Positions 42,015 to 54,218 are shown, numbered from the stretch's first letter. The stretch: DNA of 64,000 nucleotides from Pictodentalium vernedei (GCA_031216915.1 CM062292.1:207597262-207661261), one strand, 5' to 3'. Program-made: numbers and translations. Notes: generated by a model not told the origin, from the sequence alone.

Positions 42015-43795
42015 ATGAAGTCCTCATGTTCGAAATGTAAGAGGAAGAAGTCCTCTCTTGATTCTCATTCTTCATGTTTAGCTTGCACTCGTTGCTCGAA
42101 AGATGTTACCTGTGCGACTTGCTGTTCTTCCAAGCGATGGAATTCCCTCTCAACTTATGTATGTGTTGGTGAAGCACCGATTTTGGTGCTTTCGCCTAAG
42201 GTAACTAATCAAAATTTAGTTTCCATTTCAGAGGAACAAGAACATGGTATTGGTCATGGTATAACATCAAGTTCTGTGCTGCCGTCATCTTCAGATGCAG
42301 AACATGTTGACTTACGAGGTATCGCAGAATACTCGGTACCTCGGGCAAGCAGACGGTCAACTAGCTCGACCAGTGTAATGGAGCCCTTAATTAGTGCTTC
42401 AGTACCGGAAAAATCCGTAGCGGTCCAGGATACGGAGGATGGAAGACAGTCCTCTGTTCAGACGACGGCACGTAAAGGGAAGAGGCCAGTCAAATTGAAA
42501 GGTGCATCAGTAGCGAAGCATTCTTCTGTTTTGGGGAGCCAAAAAGGCGTAGAACGGGGGTGAAGATAGCCTCGAATACGGAATTGCTGGAGCAAATTGC
42601 CCAGCTAATTGCAGACTCCCAGCAGCATAATATGCGGCTGTCATCGATCTCCGCTTCGGATGATTTGGACGGTGCTGGATCGGCAGAAAGAAGGGTTTCC
42701 TCAAATAATCAGTATGCCAATAATAGACCAGACCAGGAACCTCTAGCTGGTAGTGTTAGGGAGTTTGATGAAGACGAGACTGACACTACATCTTTGGCTG
42801 AGCTGCGTATGGAAACTATGAGGTTCCTGCAGGATTTTTCACCTGAATTAATTCCTTCTGGTCTGAGTTCTGCGCCTTCTAGAGCCAAACGCCTGTCTTC
42901 TTTAGACAGGGAGGTCATTAAGTCGAAGGAAAGGATCCTTCTGTATCCATCTCAATCAGTCCAAGCGTTAGATGCGTTTGATTGTTGTGTTGAGGCTATT
43001 GCTGACCTGGCTCAGGCTAGAAAAAGTTCTTTCCTTTCGGAAAGGAAGCTTGACCTACCGGTTAGAGGCAATACCTTTTTAAATACGGTAGGCGAGAATA
43101 AGATTCCAAGAGCTCCTCTGCGATTGGATGACAGAGCTAGGGACTTAGGTATGTCTCTTCCGTCATCGTGTAGCGTCAGTTTTTGTGTTATAGATACTTG
43201 CATTGAATCTAGCAGAAGTATTTTGAACGCTATGTCTTATGCAGATCATATTTGCAGGGCATTGGCCGGCAATCTGAAATCTGAGAGCTTACAGGAGTTG
43301 TTATCTCCTTTGAGAGTGCTCTCTCGCGCCATCATGTATACAACATCCCACTCTGCTCTTTCCGTAACGAATTTAGAGTTGGTCAGGCACGATGCTGCCC
43401 TTAAATCTACGTCATTTATTGACGACAGTGTTAAGAGCTCTCTAAGGGCCGCTCCCGTTTCGGGCTCTTCATTATTCAATGATAAGCTAAAAGCTGTATT
43501 TGAAGATGCTTCTAAGAAAGCTACAAGTCAGCTTTTGTTGCGCTCAGCTTCGCAACCTCAGCCTTCCACAAGTGGTATTCCTTGGAGAGGTAAATTTTTC
43601 TCCAAGAGAGGCTCAGCCCGTGCCGCATCTCAAGCTAATCGTGGGCGTGGTGGCTCGAAACAGGGGAGCGATTTAAAAAAGGGGATGGCGCAGTCGGATA
43701 ATAACGAAATGCGTAAGTCCACGCCGACGTCACAGAGGGGTTCGAGAGCTTCACGAGGTTTCTCCTCGTATAAGCCTCGTAAGTCCTACAAATGA
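42015..43795 (+). pseudogene. DIRS Gag-like protein (one frameshift)
   Basis: ATG 42015 opens a frame with a Cys-rich N terminus (CSKCKRKKSS..CLACTRCSKDVTCATCC), typical of DIRS Gag proteins. Near 42535, around a T/G-rich GTTTTGGGGAG, the frame shifts; the downstream frame reads GEPKRRRTGVKIAS and continues 400 residues to a Gly/Arg/Ser-rich end. A conserved NLELVRHDAALKS block (near 43368) is shared with the second DIRS copy. The stop TGA at 43793-43795 overlaps an ATG (ATGA). Role: particle assembly or RNA binding, inferred from position. Confidence 0.75.
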
Positions 43796-45787
43796 AGATT
43801 TCGACCTCTATACTGTTCTCCGGTTGGCGGAAGGCTTTCAAAATTCGCAAGCAACTGGAACAAACTAACTCAGGATCTTTGGGTTCGAGACGTTGTGAAA
43901 AATGGTCTATGTCTTTCGTTCCGGAGAAAACCTCCATTAACGTGGATTCCGCATTTTGTGAGCCTTCCACAAAATATAACAAAGAGAGAGGCTTTGATTT
44001 CAGCAGTAGACTCTCTCCTACAAAAGGAGGCAGTAGAGGTCGTAGAGAATCCAAATTCAAAGGGATTCTACAGTCATCTTTTTCTTGTGCAGATGCCAGT
44101 CGGCTCGTACAGGCCAGTCATCGATCTCAGTTGGATAAACAAGCTAATAATTGCTCCAAGGTTTTATATGGAGACAATTTGATCGGTGAGAGGCAGCATC
44201 CGAGTAAACGATTACGCCGCAAGTATAGATTTGAAGGATGCGTATTTTCACATCATGATTCATCCGGCTTTTCGGAAATACCTCCGTTTCGTGGTTCAAG
44301 GAAAGGTATACCAGTTCAAAGCAATGCGTTTTGGCCTGAACCTTGCTCCGTGGGCATTCACTCAGGTGATGAATGCGGTGATGAGCCATTTCAGAGCACG
44401 CTTGGCTTCGATGACGTCGGCATATCTGGACGACATTCTTCAAAGGTATGAAAATTTTCATGCTCTTCAAAGCGACGTTCAGAGTCTGCTATCGCTGCTA
44501 CGATGCCTAGGTTTTATAATCAATGTCGACAAGTCGGATTTAATGCCGACGAGGTCGTTTGTGCATCTGCGAATGAGTTTCGATACTCAAAAAAATTGGG
44601 TCAGTTTGCCGGTAGCAAGAGCAAAATTAGTTTCTCTTTATGCAAAATACTGCATAAATGCACAAGTCATTACTGCAAGAGAGTTTATGCAGCTGTTAGG
44701 ACTTTGCGGCGCCGCCGCGGAGTTAATTCCACTAGGTCGTTTGCGCACTCGTCCACTTCAAATTTATCTAATTCAACATTGGAGCGTAAAACGACAGTTG
44801 TTGGACAGTCCGATTGTTTTAACACAGTCAGTAAAACATCATCTTCAAATTTAGGCGGATATCCAGTGGTTATCACAGGGAATACCGCTTCAGATTCAGG
44901 AGCCGTCATTCATAATCATGACGGACGCCAGTCAAGAGGGTTGGGGTGCTTCTCTGATTCCGGGCGATCAAGTGTGTCACGGTTTATGGGAGAGTCAGTT
45001 TCTTGTGTCCCATATAAACTACAAAGAAATGAGGGCAATTTGGTTAGCTCTAAATCATTGGCTCAGTCAAGTAATAAACTCACATGTTCAAATTCTGTTG
45101 GACAATTCAACAGTAGTAGCCTATATTCGGAATCAGGGAGGTACTCATTCCATCCAGCTGTTGAATCTCACTGAAAAGATTCTTCTTTTCTCTCAAGAGA
45201 ATCAGATTCTGATATCGATTTGTCATATTCCAGGTCGTCTCAATGTAATAGCAGACTCTCTATCGAGAAAGGATCGCCTGCTAACTTCAGAATGGATGTT
45301 AAAAAAATCTGTCTTCAATCAGATTTGCTTCCAGTGGGAACGTCCAATGATTGATCTTTTTGCCACCAGTCTGAACAATCAGTTACAGACGTTTGTGTCT
45401 CCATGCCCGGACCCTCAGGCTTATGCAGTAGATGCTCTGTCAATTTCATGGAACGGGGTAATAGGGTATGCTTACCCTCCAGCTCCCCTCATTCAACAGA
45501 TCTTGCTAAAGATAAAACAGTCTTCTTGCAAGATTCTTCTGGTTGCAAGTCTGTCTGCTCACAGACCGTGGATAAATCTTCTCCGGGAACTTCTTTGGGA
45601 TGTTCCACAGAAGTTACCACCTCTCCGGGATCTTCTGACACAGGGGAAACTCCGTCGGCTTCATCACAATCCGGAAGGCCTCAACCTTCACGTTTTTCTG
45701 TTGTGCGGTCCTTCTTGCACAGAAAACAGTTTTCCAGAAGAGCAATGGACGCAATTTCTAACTGTAGGAGGACCTCCTCTTCATTAA
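43796..45787 (+). pseudogene. DIRS reverse transcriptase-RNase H-methyltransferase-like polyprotein (two nonsense codons)
   Basis: In the same register as the end of gag, the frame reads SPVGGRLSKFASNW, then RT motifs RPVIDLSWINK, SIDLKDAYFHI, FGLNLAPWAF and SAYLDDIL (catalytic YLDD near 44420-44434), then RNase H (WGASLIPGD, KEMRAIWLAL, DNSTVVAYIRNQGGT, ADSLSR) and the C-terminal region of DIRS polymerases (FVSPCPDPQAYAVDALSISW). Two nonsense codons interrupt an otherwise open frame: TGA at 44180-44182 (ETI, stop, SVRGS) and TAG at 44852-44854 (HLQI, stop, ADIQW). The protein would copy the RNA and remove it. Upstream alternative frames are shadows. Confidence 0.85.
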
Positions 45788-45900
45788 ATTATGAAGCGAA
45801 GTGGAAGGTTTTTGTTCACTGGTGTGAATCACAATTGATTGATTTTTTTTAACCCAGCTATTCCTCAATCAGGCCACACAAAGTAGATCTTCTGTTTCTC
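45680..45900 (+). pseudogene. Tyrosine recombinase, N-terminal (SAM-like) part, overlapping pol
   Basis: A frame overlapping the pol end reads RRAMDAISNCRRTSSSLNYEAKWKVFVHWCESQLIDFF and is broken at an eight-T run (45843-45850); the remainder reads NPAIPQSG and then VDLLFL after another frame change. It matches the N-terminal DNA-binding part of DIRS recombinases (AKWKVF..W). The gene then stops at the insertion and resumes at 49003. Confidence 0.7.
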
Positions 45901-45940
45901 AGGCCATCATTTGTGAAATTGCATGCGGGCGAGTGGTTTT

Positions 45941-48645
45941 TAGCTCACCTGACTTTCAGTCGGGAGAGCTATAGTGATCACTCACCGTCCGTCGTCCGTC
46001 GTCCGTGAACATGGTGTTTGCGTCTTCTCCTCCCAAACCGCTGAACCAATTTAATTGATATTTGAGATAATAGTTTGTTATGACAACGCAATTTGATTTT
46101 GTTCAAATCAAGTTGCCTCGCCCGTGGGTAGGGCCACACCCAAAAAGTGTGCTGAAATCTTAAAAAATCTTCTTCTTATGAACCAGCAGTAGCAGAGACT
46201 TGATATTTGGTGTGCAGCTTCCTTTTGAGGTGTAGACTCAGATTTGTTCAAGAGAAGTTTGTGGGGCTATACTTGGCGTCGTTATGGGAGGGGCAAAATT
46301 TTTGGCCCCGCCCAAAATTTCTATTTTCCAAACCGAGAGGCTGATTTGAACCAAATTTAATGTGAGGGCTTATTGGGTCATAAGTACCTAATTTATGCTG
46401 ATTTTTTTTTTCCCGTAGCCCCATGGGAACCGCAGGAGCTAAAAATAGAAAAAAATTAAAACGCCCATATCTCCAAAACTGCACGGCACCGAGAAATTTT
46501 ATTTGGTGTGAAGCTTCCTTAGGACCAACAGAAAGAATTGGTAAAAAAAAATTGCCATCGGTTTTATCATAGGGTACAGTTTCGGGACTTTGAAAAAGTG
46601 CTGAGTCAGCACTTTTTAACACTGTAGGCAATGGGAAAAACATTAAAAAATCTTCTTCTCCAGATCCAGCAGGCAGAATCTTTTGATATTTGGTATGCAA
46701 CATTGGAGGGTGGATCTGATTCAAGTTTGTTCAAATCGGCCCCTGGGTTCATATTTGGGCTCAGTATAGGAGCCCGATTTCGAACTTAGTGCATTTCAGG
46801 CAAATTTCTTAAAAAATCTTCTTCTCCAGATCCAGCAGGCAGAATCTTTTGATATTTGGTATGCAACATTGTGGGGTGGATCTGATTCAAGTTTGTTCAA
46901 ATCGGCCCCCTGGGTTTATATTTGGGCTCAGTATAGGAGCCCAAATTTGAACTTACTGCATTTCAGGCAAATTTCTTTGAAAATCTTCTTCTCCAGATCC
47001 AGCAGGCAGAATCTTTTGATATTTGGTATGCAACATTGTGGGGTGGATCTGATTCAAGTTTGTTCAAATCGGCCCCTTGGGTTTATATTTGGGCTCAGTA
47101 TAGGAGCCCAAATTTGAACTTAGTGCATTTCAGGCAAATTTCTTTGAAAATCTTCTTCTCAAGATCCAGCGGGCAGAATCTTTTGATATTGGGTATGCAA
47201 CATTGTGGGGTGGATCTGATTCAAGTTTGTTCAAATCAGCTCCCTGGGTTTATATTTGGGCTCAGTATAGGAGCCCAAATTTGAACTTAGTGCTTTTCAG
47301 GCAAATTTCTTAAAAAATCTTCTTCTCCAGATCCAGCAGGCAGAATCTTTTGATATTTGGTATGCAACATTGTGGGGTGGATCTGATTCTATTTTGTTTA
47401 AATCGGCTCCCTAGATTCATATTTGGGCTCACTATAGAAGCTCGAATTTGAACTTAGTGCATTTCAGGAAAATTTCTTCAAAAATCTTCTTCTCCAGATC
47501 CAGCAGGCAGAATCTTTTGATATTTGGTATGCAACATTGTGGGGTGGATCTGATTCCAGTTTGTTCAAATCGGCCACCTGGATTCATATTTGGGCTCACT
47601 ATAGAAGCCCAAATTCAAACTTAGTGCATTTCAGGCAAATTTCTTTGAAAATCTTCTTCTCAATATCCAGCAGGCAGAATCTTGTGATAGTTGGTATGCA
47701 GCATCCTTAGGGGGGTGAGATTCAAGTTTGTTCAAGCCATGTCCCTAGGTCCATATTTGGGCTCACTGTGGGAGCTTGAATTGTAACTTTGTTCGAAATG
47801 AGGAATTTTCTTAAAAAATCTTCTTCTTCAGATCCAGCAGTCGGAATGGTTTGATATGTGGTGAGTTGCATCCTTGGGGGGGGGGGGGGGGGGGGGGGAT
47901 TCAAGTGTGTTAAAGCCAAGTCCATGGGTCCATATTTGGGCTCCCTGTGGGAGCCCAAATTATAACTTAGTCAATATGAGGAATTTTTCTTTAAAAATCT
48001 TCTTCTTCAGATTCAGCAGTTGGAATGTTTTGATATTTGGCATGGGGCAACCTTAGGGGGCTGAGATTCAAGTTTGTTTAAGCCAAGTCCCTTGGTTCAT
48101 ATTTGGGCTCACTATGGGAGCCTGAATGACAACTTAGTTCAAAATGAGGAATTTTCTTTAAAATCTTCAGATCCAGCAGATGAATGCTTTTGATATTTTT
48201 TATGCAGCATCCTTAGAGGGGTAAGATTCAAGTTTGTTCAAGCCATGTCCCTAAGTCCATATTTGGGCTGATTGTGGGAGCTCGAATTGTAACTTGGTTC
48301 AAAATGAGGAATTTTCTTCAAAAATCTTCTTCTTCAGATCCAGCAGTCGGAATGTTTTGATATTTGGTGTGCAGAATCCTTAGGGGTGTGAGATTCAGGT
48401 TTGTTAAAGCCAAGTCCCTGGGTTCATATATGGGCTCCCTGTGGGAGCCCGAATTATGACTTAGTTCAATATGAGGAATATTCTTTAAAAATCTTTTTTT
48501 AGATCCACTGGTCAGAATATTTGGATATTTGGTTTCAGCTTTTCTTAGGAGGAGCAGATGCAACTTGTGGAAATCAATTCTCTGGGTTGATATTTAGGCT
48601 ACCATGTCAGGTGAGCGCCCTCAGGCCCCCTGGGGCCTCTTGTTT
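45941..48645. mobile_element. Family-R repeat element, copy 2, inserted in DIRS recombinase gene
   Basis: Starts AGCTCACCTGACT..AGTCGGGAGAGCT with a CCGTCCGTCGTCCGTCGTCC spacer; about twelve 167-bp units (46661-48500); ends GTGAGCGCCCTC, the stem-loop GGCCCCCTGGGGCC and TCTTGTTT. A 20-plus G run lies at about 47877-47898. Same family as 35514-37081 and 54482-57815 but with a different number of units. Confidence 0.82.
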
Positions 48646-48995
48646 ATTTTATTTTTTATTTCAGTAATTACTTCTTTGCCATTAAAAGTTCATGTTCTTG
48701 GTTCAAGTTTTAGGCTTCATAATCTACAGAATAGCATGGGTGGTGGTGTATTCCTTCCCTTGAGTGCAAGAAGGCTTTGCAATGCTAAAGCATTGCAAAG
48801 CCTTCTTGCACTCAAGGGACAAATTCATCAATTTTTTTAACTTGGGTATAATATCAGACATAAACCATTTAATTTTTATTTTTTTTAAGTTTAAATTGGT
48901 TATAAAAAGAGAGCATGCGGCAGCCAAAAGGACCATGCGGGAGGGCCTGAGAAACAGATTTTTTATTTTTTTTAGGCCTTAGCTAACTTTTTTAT
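48646..48995. mobile_element. MITE with perfect 31-bp-arm palindrome core
   Basis: Contains a perfect hairpin with 31-base arms at 48756-48786 and 48789-48819 (AGTGCAAGAAGGCTTTGCAA and its inverse). Shares flanking sequence in opposite orientation with 39890-40150. Ends near GGCCTTAGCTAAC, just before recombinase coding resumes. Confidence 0.65.
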
Positions 48996-49002
48996 TTATC
49001 TT

Positions 49003-49859
49003 TTTGATGAAGTTAAGCTACAGCCAGTCACAATTAAGGCCTATAGGTCTATGCTTTCTGACACCTATGCACACCAAGGGAAATTAAACATTGGGTCAAA
49101 TTTATCTTTAAATAAATCAATGAGGAACTTCTCTGTGAATAGACTCGTACCTTGAGACTAGTCCCTGAGTGGAATTTAGCTTGGGTTTTTCTGAAACTTC
49201 AGGAAGCACCTTTTGAACCGTTAAATACTGTTGAGTTTAAATTTCTTACTTATAAAACGGTTTTTCTCTTAGCGTTTGCGTCAGCTAGAAGAGTTGGTGA
49301 GCTTCATGCTTTGTCTGTTGAAGACTCTCATTATCGTAGTGTTGGTAATTCTATTACTCTCACTACGAAAGTGGGATTCTTAGCTAAGAATCAGGTTCCG
49401 GACAAACGGCCTGGTCCTATTCTTATTAATGCATTACCATCTTCAGATGGTCAGAGACCTTTGTTGTGTCCAGTAAGAGCGCTTAGGATTTATAAGGAGC
49501 GTTCTAGTTTTATTAGAAGAGGTAGGAAGAGGTTATTTCTTTCTCTTTTTCCTAACAGAAATGATATTTCTGTTCATTCCATATCTAGATGGATTCAGTT
49601 AGCTATTCGGTCGGCTTATAATGCTTTGTCTGTGAATCAGAGAATAGCTTATAAGATTTCAGCTCACGAAGTTAGAGCTTTAGCTTCTTCTTGGGCTTAT
49701 GCTAGTAGTATTTCTTTGAAGGATTTGATGCAAGCAGCTTACTGGACACAACAGACGACTTTTACCAAATTTTATCTTCGAGATTTAGAATCAATTTCGG
49801 ATGATCTCAGATCTTTAGGACTGTTATCGGTAGCTCAGAATGTCGTCCATTCTAATTAG
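49003..49859 (+). pseudogene. Tyrosine recombinase, remainder including catalytic domain
   Basis: Resumes as FDEVKLQPVTIKAYRSML, shifts frame at about 49145, and is then open for 235 residues from 49152 to the TAG at 49857. The catalytic domain shows the first Arg in FASARRVGEL (about residue 46-47 of the open part), HEVR with the second conserved Arg, the YWTQQTTFTKFYL segment with the nucleophilic Tyr, and good overall spacing. Tyrosine recombinases insert circular DIRS cDNA without duplicating the target. The catalytic residues are intact, but the N-terminal half is separated by about 3 kb of insertion and frameshifts. Confidence 0.83.
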
Positions 49860-50349
49860 GATCTTCATTCTGCTCTAGCACTGTCTCCAGTCTTCTACCC
49901 TCTTCGTTTTGAAGTGCAGTTACTTTCAAAACAAGGGGAAGGGGGGAGGATGGTATTTCCAAATAGTCATCTGGCTTTATAGTGAAAAGTATGGACATAC
50001 CTCCTTCAGTGATAGTATCCTGGGGTCGGTGCTATGGTAGTTTTAATGTGTAGCTTGGTATGAAGCAATTTTCAATGTATTATATGCTTTTAATGTGTAG
50101 CTCCATGTGAAGCGTTATTGTATATGTCATGTGTTAAGACGAGCTTTACTATACAATACTTGGACACTTTTAATGATTTATAAAGAGTCTCATTACTCTG
50201 GACTTCTTTGTATTTTGGCTTCCTTTATCAAATTAGCATAATGGGTTATGCTAGGCCTTAAATAGAGTTACACCTATATTTTCATTGTTTTTTCTGTAAT
50301 AAGAGCAATGAATATCAAGTACTGAGCCCGCCTGCCTGTTTACTATTCT

Positions 50350-50436
50350 CAGCTAGTCTGGGCCATTGGTATAGTGGAAAAATATGAAAAATTTATACCA
50401 ATTTTAATATTTTTAATACTTACCAATGGCCCAGAC
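50350..50436. repeat. DIRS internal complementary region
   Basis: First half (CAGCTAGTCTGGGCCATTGG..AGTGGAAAAAT) is the reverse complement of the left element end; second half (GAAAAATTTATACCA..CCAATGGCCCAGAC) is the reverse complement of the right end. It records the circle junction. Confidence 0.9.
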
Positions 50437-50524
50437 GGGGATGGCCCTCCCTGGAGTAGACATTCCTTCCTCCCCGCTGAGTTATATTACAGTTCTTAAT
50501 AACATTTAACAGGCACAACAATAA

Positions 50525-50705
50525 AGAATGACAAGATGGCGGTTGCCTATTGTTGTCCTTGACAACAAGTTGCGCATTGCGCAAAAGTATGGAGGACCAT
50601 ACTGGTCTTCTCGTTTTTAAGTTTTTTGGCAAATTTTGGGGGATTCAAAATTTGTGTTTGGCCCTGGTAATAAATTGGGTTGCACCAGCTAGTCTGGGCC
50701 ATTGG
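50525..50705 (-). repeat. DIRS right inverted terminal repeat
   Basis: 181 bp, inverse of 41231-41420, with a 9-base deletion. Outer extension to about 50744. Confidence 0.9.
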
Positions 50706-50744
50706 TAAGTATTAAAAATATTAAAACTGGTATAAATTTTTCAT

Positions 50745-51371
50745 TTTTCAGCCACCCATTTTGTCATCAAAATACTGCTAAAAAAAACCCCTCCCTTATC
50801 AAAATTATGCAATTTTTGTTTACGTACCACTATTTACTTGTAAATTTCTGTGAAGTTGCCAACTGTTTTCAGGGATTGAAAAAAATACAAAACAAGCCTC
50901 CCTCCCTTGTCAACAAATTTAGGAAAAATATTCCTGTGAAACAAGAAATTTTTTTCAGTACCCTTGTAGCCTAATCCAGGTATTTGCTTATTTCTACTCA
51001 GTCAATTGCACAATTGCATTATAGTCATTTATTTTTAGTCCTAATACCTCCCAATGCCAATAACCTCATGCACATAGAATGATCCGGTATGCATCACACA
51101 ACCTCTTAACTGGTTGAGGGCTAGATTATTTTTGGTGGTCTGAATCTGTTATTCAAAATGGGTTTTATTACAGATTATTGGAGAGTGCCCACAGACACTG
51201 TCCAATAATTTGTAATAAAACAAATTTATATAAACATAATATTAGTTGTGTTGTTTGACAGAATACAATACATAGTGAGGAAAATGTTGGCTTCTGCTCC
51301 AGTACCCTCTTTTTTTTGAAAGCCATGAAAATGACTTCTCGTACTCAGTCAACAAACCACATGACTTTAAA
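50745..51371. other. Intronic DNA, no gene
   Basis: AT-rich; a TTAACTGGTTGAGGGCTAG block at 51106 resembles the left end of the TTAA MITE at 33988, and ATTACAGATTATTGGA/TCCAATAATTTGTAAT forms a hairpin near 51168-51219. Confidence 0.4.
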
Positions 51372-51379
51372 GGGACAAT

Positions 51380-52131
51380 TAGTGATGAACCGATTATGAA
51401 AACTTGCTAAGAACTGATTACCGATTATTTCTTTGCCGATTTCGATGCTGATTCCGATGGTTGAAATAGGACCTGGAAGAAAATCTTTTATACTGCAGAA
51501 TTTCGTTGATAAATCACCAATTACGAAAGCTTAATACCACATAAGTTCTCAGAGTATGCATGTTTAGTACTGGGCAATATTAGCCAAAATAATATTTGCA
51601 TTTTTGGGAGCCGGAATGGGGGAAGATTGTTATAAACGTCACAACCAAATGACAAACTGAAAACGTGTTTGTGACAGTCATGCAACTTACATGTTGTGTA
51701 ACAATCATCTACCATCGAAAAAAAAGTGTTTTTTAGTTTTTCTCTAATTTTAATTTCTTATTGTATTGTGATGCTTGCATCATGAAGTACCACAGACTAG
51801 TGGATGAACACATTTTATTTATGCATGTATCCAATGCAACGTTGTACAGCACTGTGATTGAAGACCGGTGACTTCATTCAGCTGGGAATAGTGGCGATCT
51901 TGTACCGATTGCAGATGATAAATTCTGTAATATCTGGGCTCAGCAAATCCCTAAATATTCTGATATGCACTTCACACGTTTTTTAATGGAGAAACTTTAT
52001 TGAAATGGCCAGATATCAAAGAGATTTTAATAGTCAGTGTTAAATATAGAATAACTAGAAACTGCCAGTTGTCATAATCGGCCGATGTCCCATAACCGGC
52101 CGGTTCCGATTGCTGATTCGGTTCATCACTG
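51380..52131. mobile_element. hAT-type MITE with clear 8-bp target duplication
   Basis: Inverted termini TAGTGATGAACCGATTA and CAGTGATGAACCGAATC, with an 8-bp duplication GGGACAAT at 51372-51379 and 52132-52139. 752 bp, no transposase frame. Subterminal ACCGATTA/TCGGCCG motifs recur. Confidence 0.82.
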
Positions 52132-52139
52132 GGGACAAT

Positions 52140-52797
52140 AAGTTGAAAAAAATTAGTTGACCATTTGATGAAATCACAATGTTCTTTATGCGAAAAGACC
52201 CCAACACTTCATATATCATTTGTGTGAAAGTGCTTTTTCTGAGTAAATAAATGAACTTGAAGGTGATAATTTATGGACCTATTCAACAAAGGAATGCAAC
52301 CATCATAAAATGCGATATAGCTACCTGATCACTCCCAGAAATTTCTAGGATGACTCTGCGTTCAATGTCATATTTGATATTCTTTGTAATTTGTTTTCTC
52401 CAAAGGAGAAGGCAGAATTTCTGAACATTATTTATTTATATCTATAAAGCAAAGTGGTGGCATTATTACTTGTATGTATGCGTGTGTGTGCACAATATAC
52501 TCGAGGAATTATAATCTGTTTATTTTCAAAGTTGATGCAACTATTTCTTATTTAAACCTCTGAAAAGTTCACATTTCAAGCAGCTTAGCTTCCCTTTTTG
52601 ACAGTCGCTTAGCTCACTACGAAAAAATTCTGGGAACTACATTTTCGATTCTGAGTTTCTTGAATTATTCTCAACCAATGTCTTGTGCAATGCCAGGTCT
52701 TACAGCCAGCTAGTTTATTATAAAGTTATCCCTTAAGAAACCAGAGATTTTTATACATTTTTGCTACATTTTTACTGTCTGCATCCTGTGGCTTTGC
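52140..52797. other. Intronic DNA, no gene
   Basis: AT-rich, nothing coding or clearly repetitive recognised. Confidence 0.4.
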
Positions 52798-52798
52798 A

Positions 52799-52862
52799 GT
52801 TGTTTTTAGGCAAGACTTGGCTGCCTTTTTAGTCAGCCAAGACATGTCTAGAAACAACTGCC
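52799..52862. repeat. Stem-loop repeat core
   Basis: AGACTTGGCTGCC and GTCAGCCAAGACATGTCT inverted; related to the cores at 31564 and 34845. Confidence 0.5.
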
Positions 52863-53010
52863 AAAGTACTTATAATATAACCAGTAGAGCTGGGTCGGTG
52901 TCGGTATTTTCTCTGCGGTTTCGGTTTTGGACCACCACCGAAAAACCACATTGCATCAATTTGAAAACACCACCGCACCCCCAGTTTACGTACGACAACT
53001 AACTGAGAGG

Positions 53011-53106
53011 TCATGTAAGGATTACACCACCTATGCTAAGGAGGGGACTTTCGAATTCAAAGTCCTAAGCCCCATCCTTAGCATACGTGGTGTAATCCTT
53101 ACATGA
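53011..53106. mobile_element. 96-bp foldback MITE
   Basis: TCATGTAAGGATTACACCAC and its inverse close a 96-base palindrome with a few mismatches, centred on TTCGAATTC. A related half-site (ATCATGTAGGGATTACACCA) is at about 53238. An 18-base G run follows at about 53146-53163. Confidence 0.72.
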
Positions 53107-53624
53107 CATTTCAGTAATTTGTCTTACTTGATCGAGGATGAAAGGTGGGGGGGGGGGGGGGGGGTGTCTTCGTGCAAGAAATATGCTATGTTATCATTAT
53201 TTGGCTCATAAATCCTGTGTACGAAACCAGTATATCATCATGTAGGGATTACACCATGCAATGTTAAATATATAATGTCACTCAACGAGAGTCAGCACTG
53301 AAAACGTAATTTTTAACATCATTGGATGCACTGCTGCACGCTATGGAATCCTATAGAATGCAAAAAATGCTTCCAGCTTCCAGCGATGTTAAAAGTTATG
53401 TTTTAAGAGCTAATTCCCACACACTTAGGCCTACTTTTAATTATAATAAATATTTTCCAGTATGTTCCATTTGTATACTGCACAAAGAATGTCAGACTTA
53501 TCTTTGTAGAACATTATATTTATATCATTCCAGTATGTTTTGTATTTATATAAATATGTCATTGCAATAAATTTGTTATTTTTACATATGGATTGTAATC
53601 TTTACTTGGCCCAAGACAGTCATA

Positions 53625-53735
53625 GCCCTGTGCACGAAACGTCCTAGCTTGTGTAGGAAATGTCCTAAAAGTTTGTGTACGAAACATCCTCACTTTCTGT
53701 GTATGAAACGCCTGTGTACGAAACATCCAGCTCCC
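53625..53735. repeat. Minisatellite, TGTGTACGAAACRTCCT type
   Basis: Five imperfect copies spaced about 17-27 bases. Confidence 0.65.
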
Positions 53736-53739
53736 AGCG

Positions 53740-54218
53740 AAACATTATTGGGAACTTTTTTGCCTTCTCCCACCCCATATTTTTAATAGGACAATGCATT
53801 GCATTGTGGGTATTTTCAGTCTAAATTTAAAAATATATTTACTCAGAAAAAAATAAATAGATTGTTAAGGAAATTCATTCCGTACACAGCAGAATACTTT
53901 TTCCAATAACTGACACTTTCCAAATTCACTTCGAATAATATTAAATTTGCCAGTGTTTTACACCTTCTTCCATTTTCCTGGAGTGAAAAGACATGCAAAG
54001 GAAAGTCTACATTTTCACCAAATGGAAAGTTAACACCCAACCTGAACTCTACAAATTTGTGCGTAATTTGAACTTTACAGTATACATCAATAAGCCAAAC
54101 ATTCGTTTCAATTCTATTAATTTATCTTTGTCAAAGACTGACGACGTTTCAACGTTCACACACTGCACTGGGTAAGCAAGTTTTCAAAATCGACCTAAAT
54201 TCGATGAATGAACATGGC
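53740..54218. other. Intronic DNA, no supported gene
   Basis: A 60-codon open frame at 53993-54175 has no recognisable features. Confidence 0.35.

Larger units (their letters stand above)
41217..50744 (+). mobile_element. DIRS-type tyrosine-recombinase retrotransposon, structurally complete
   Basis: Gene order is gag, RT/RNase H, then tyrosine recombinase. It has inverted terminal repeats (41231-41420 and 50525-50705), each with a short unique outer extension, and an internal complementary region (50350-50436) whose halves are complementary to the left and right outer ends. This is the defining DIRS arrangement, used to circularise the cDNA. No target duplication is expected. About 3 kb of later insertions (45941-48990) split the recombinase gene. 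Without them the element is about 6.4 kb. Confidence 0.92.

Noticed and set aside
43792-44451. 219-codon frame in DIRS copy 1
   Set aside because: Out of register with RT motifs, which lie in the frame continuing from gag; it is a shadow except for the ATGA start.
46869-47284. Repeated 82-codon open frames (MWGGSDSSLFKSAPW..)
   Set aside because: They are one frame of the 167-bp minisatellite units and recur in every copy; no start context, domain or selection argument. Repeat by-product.
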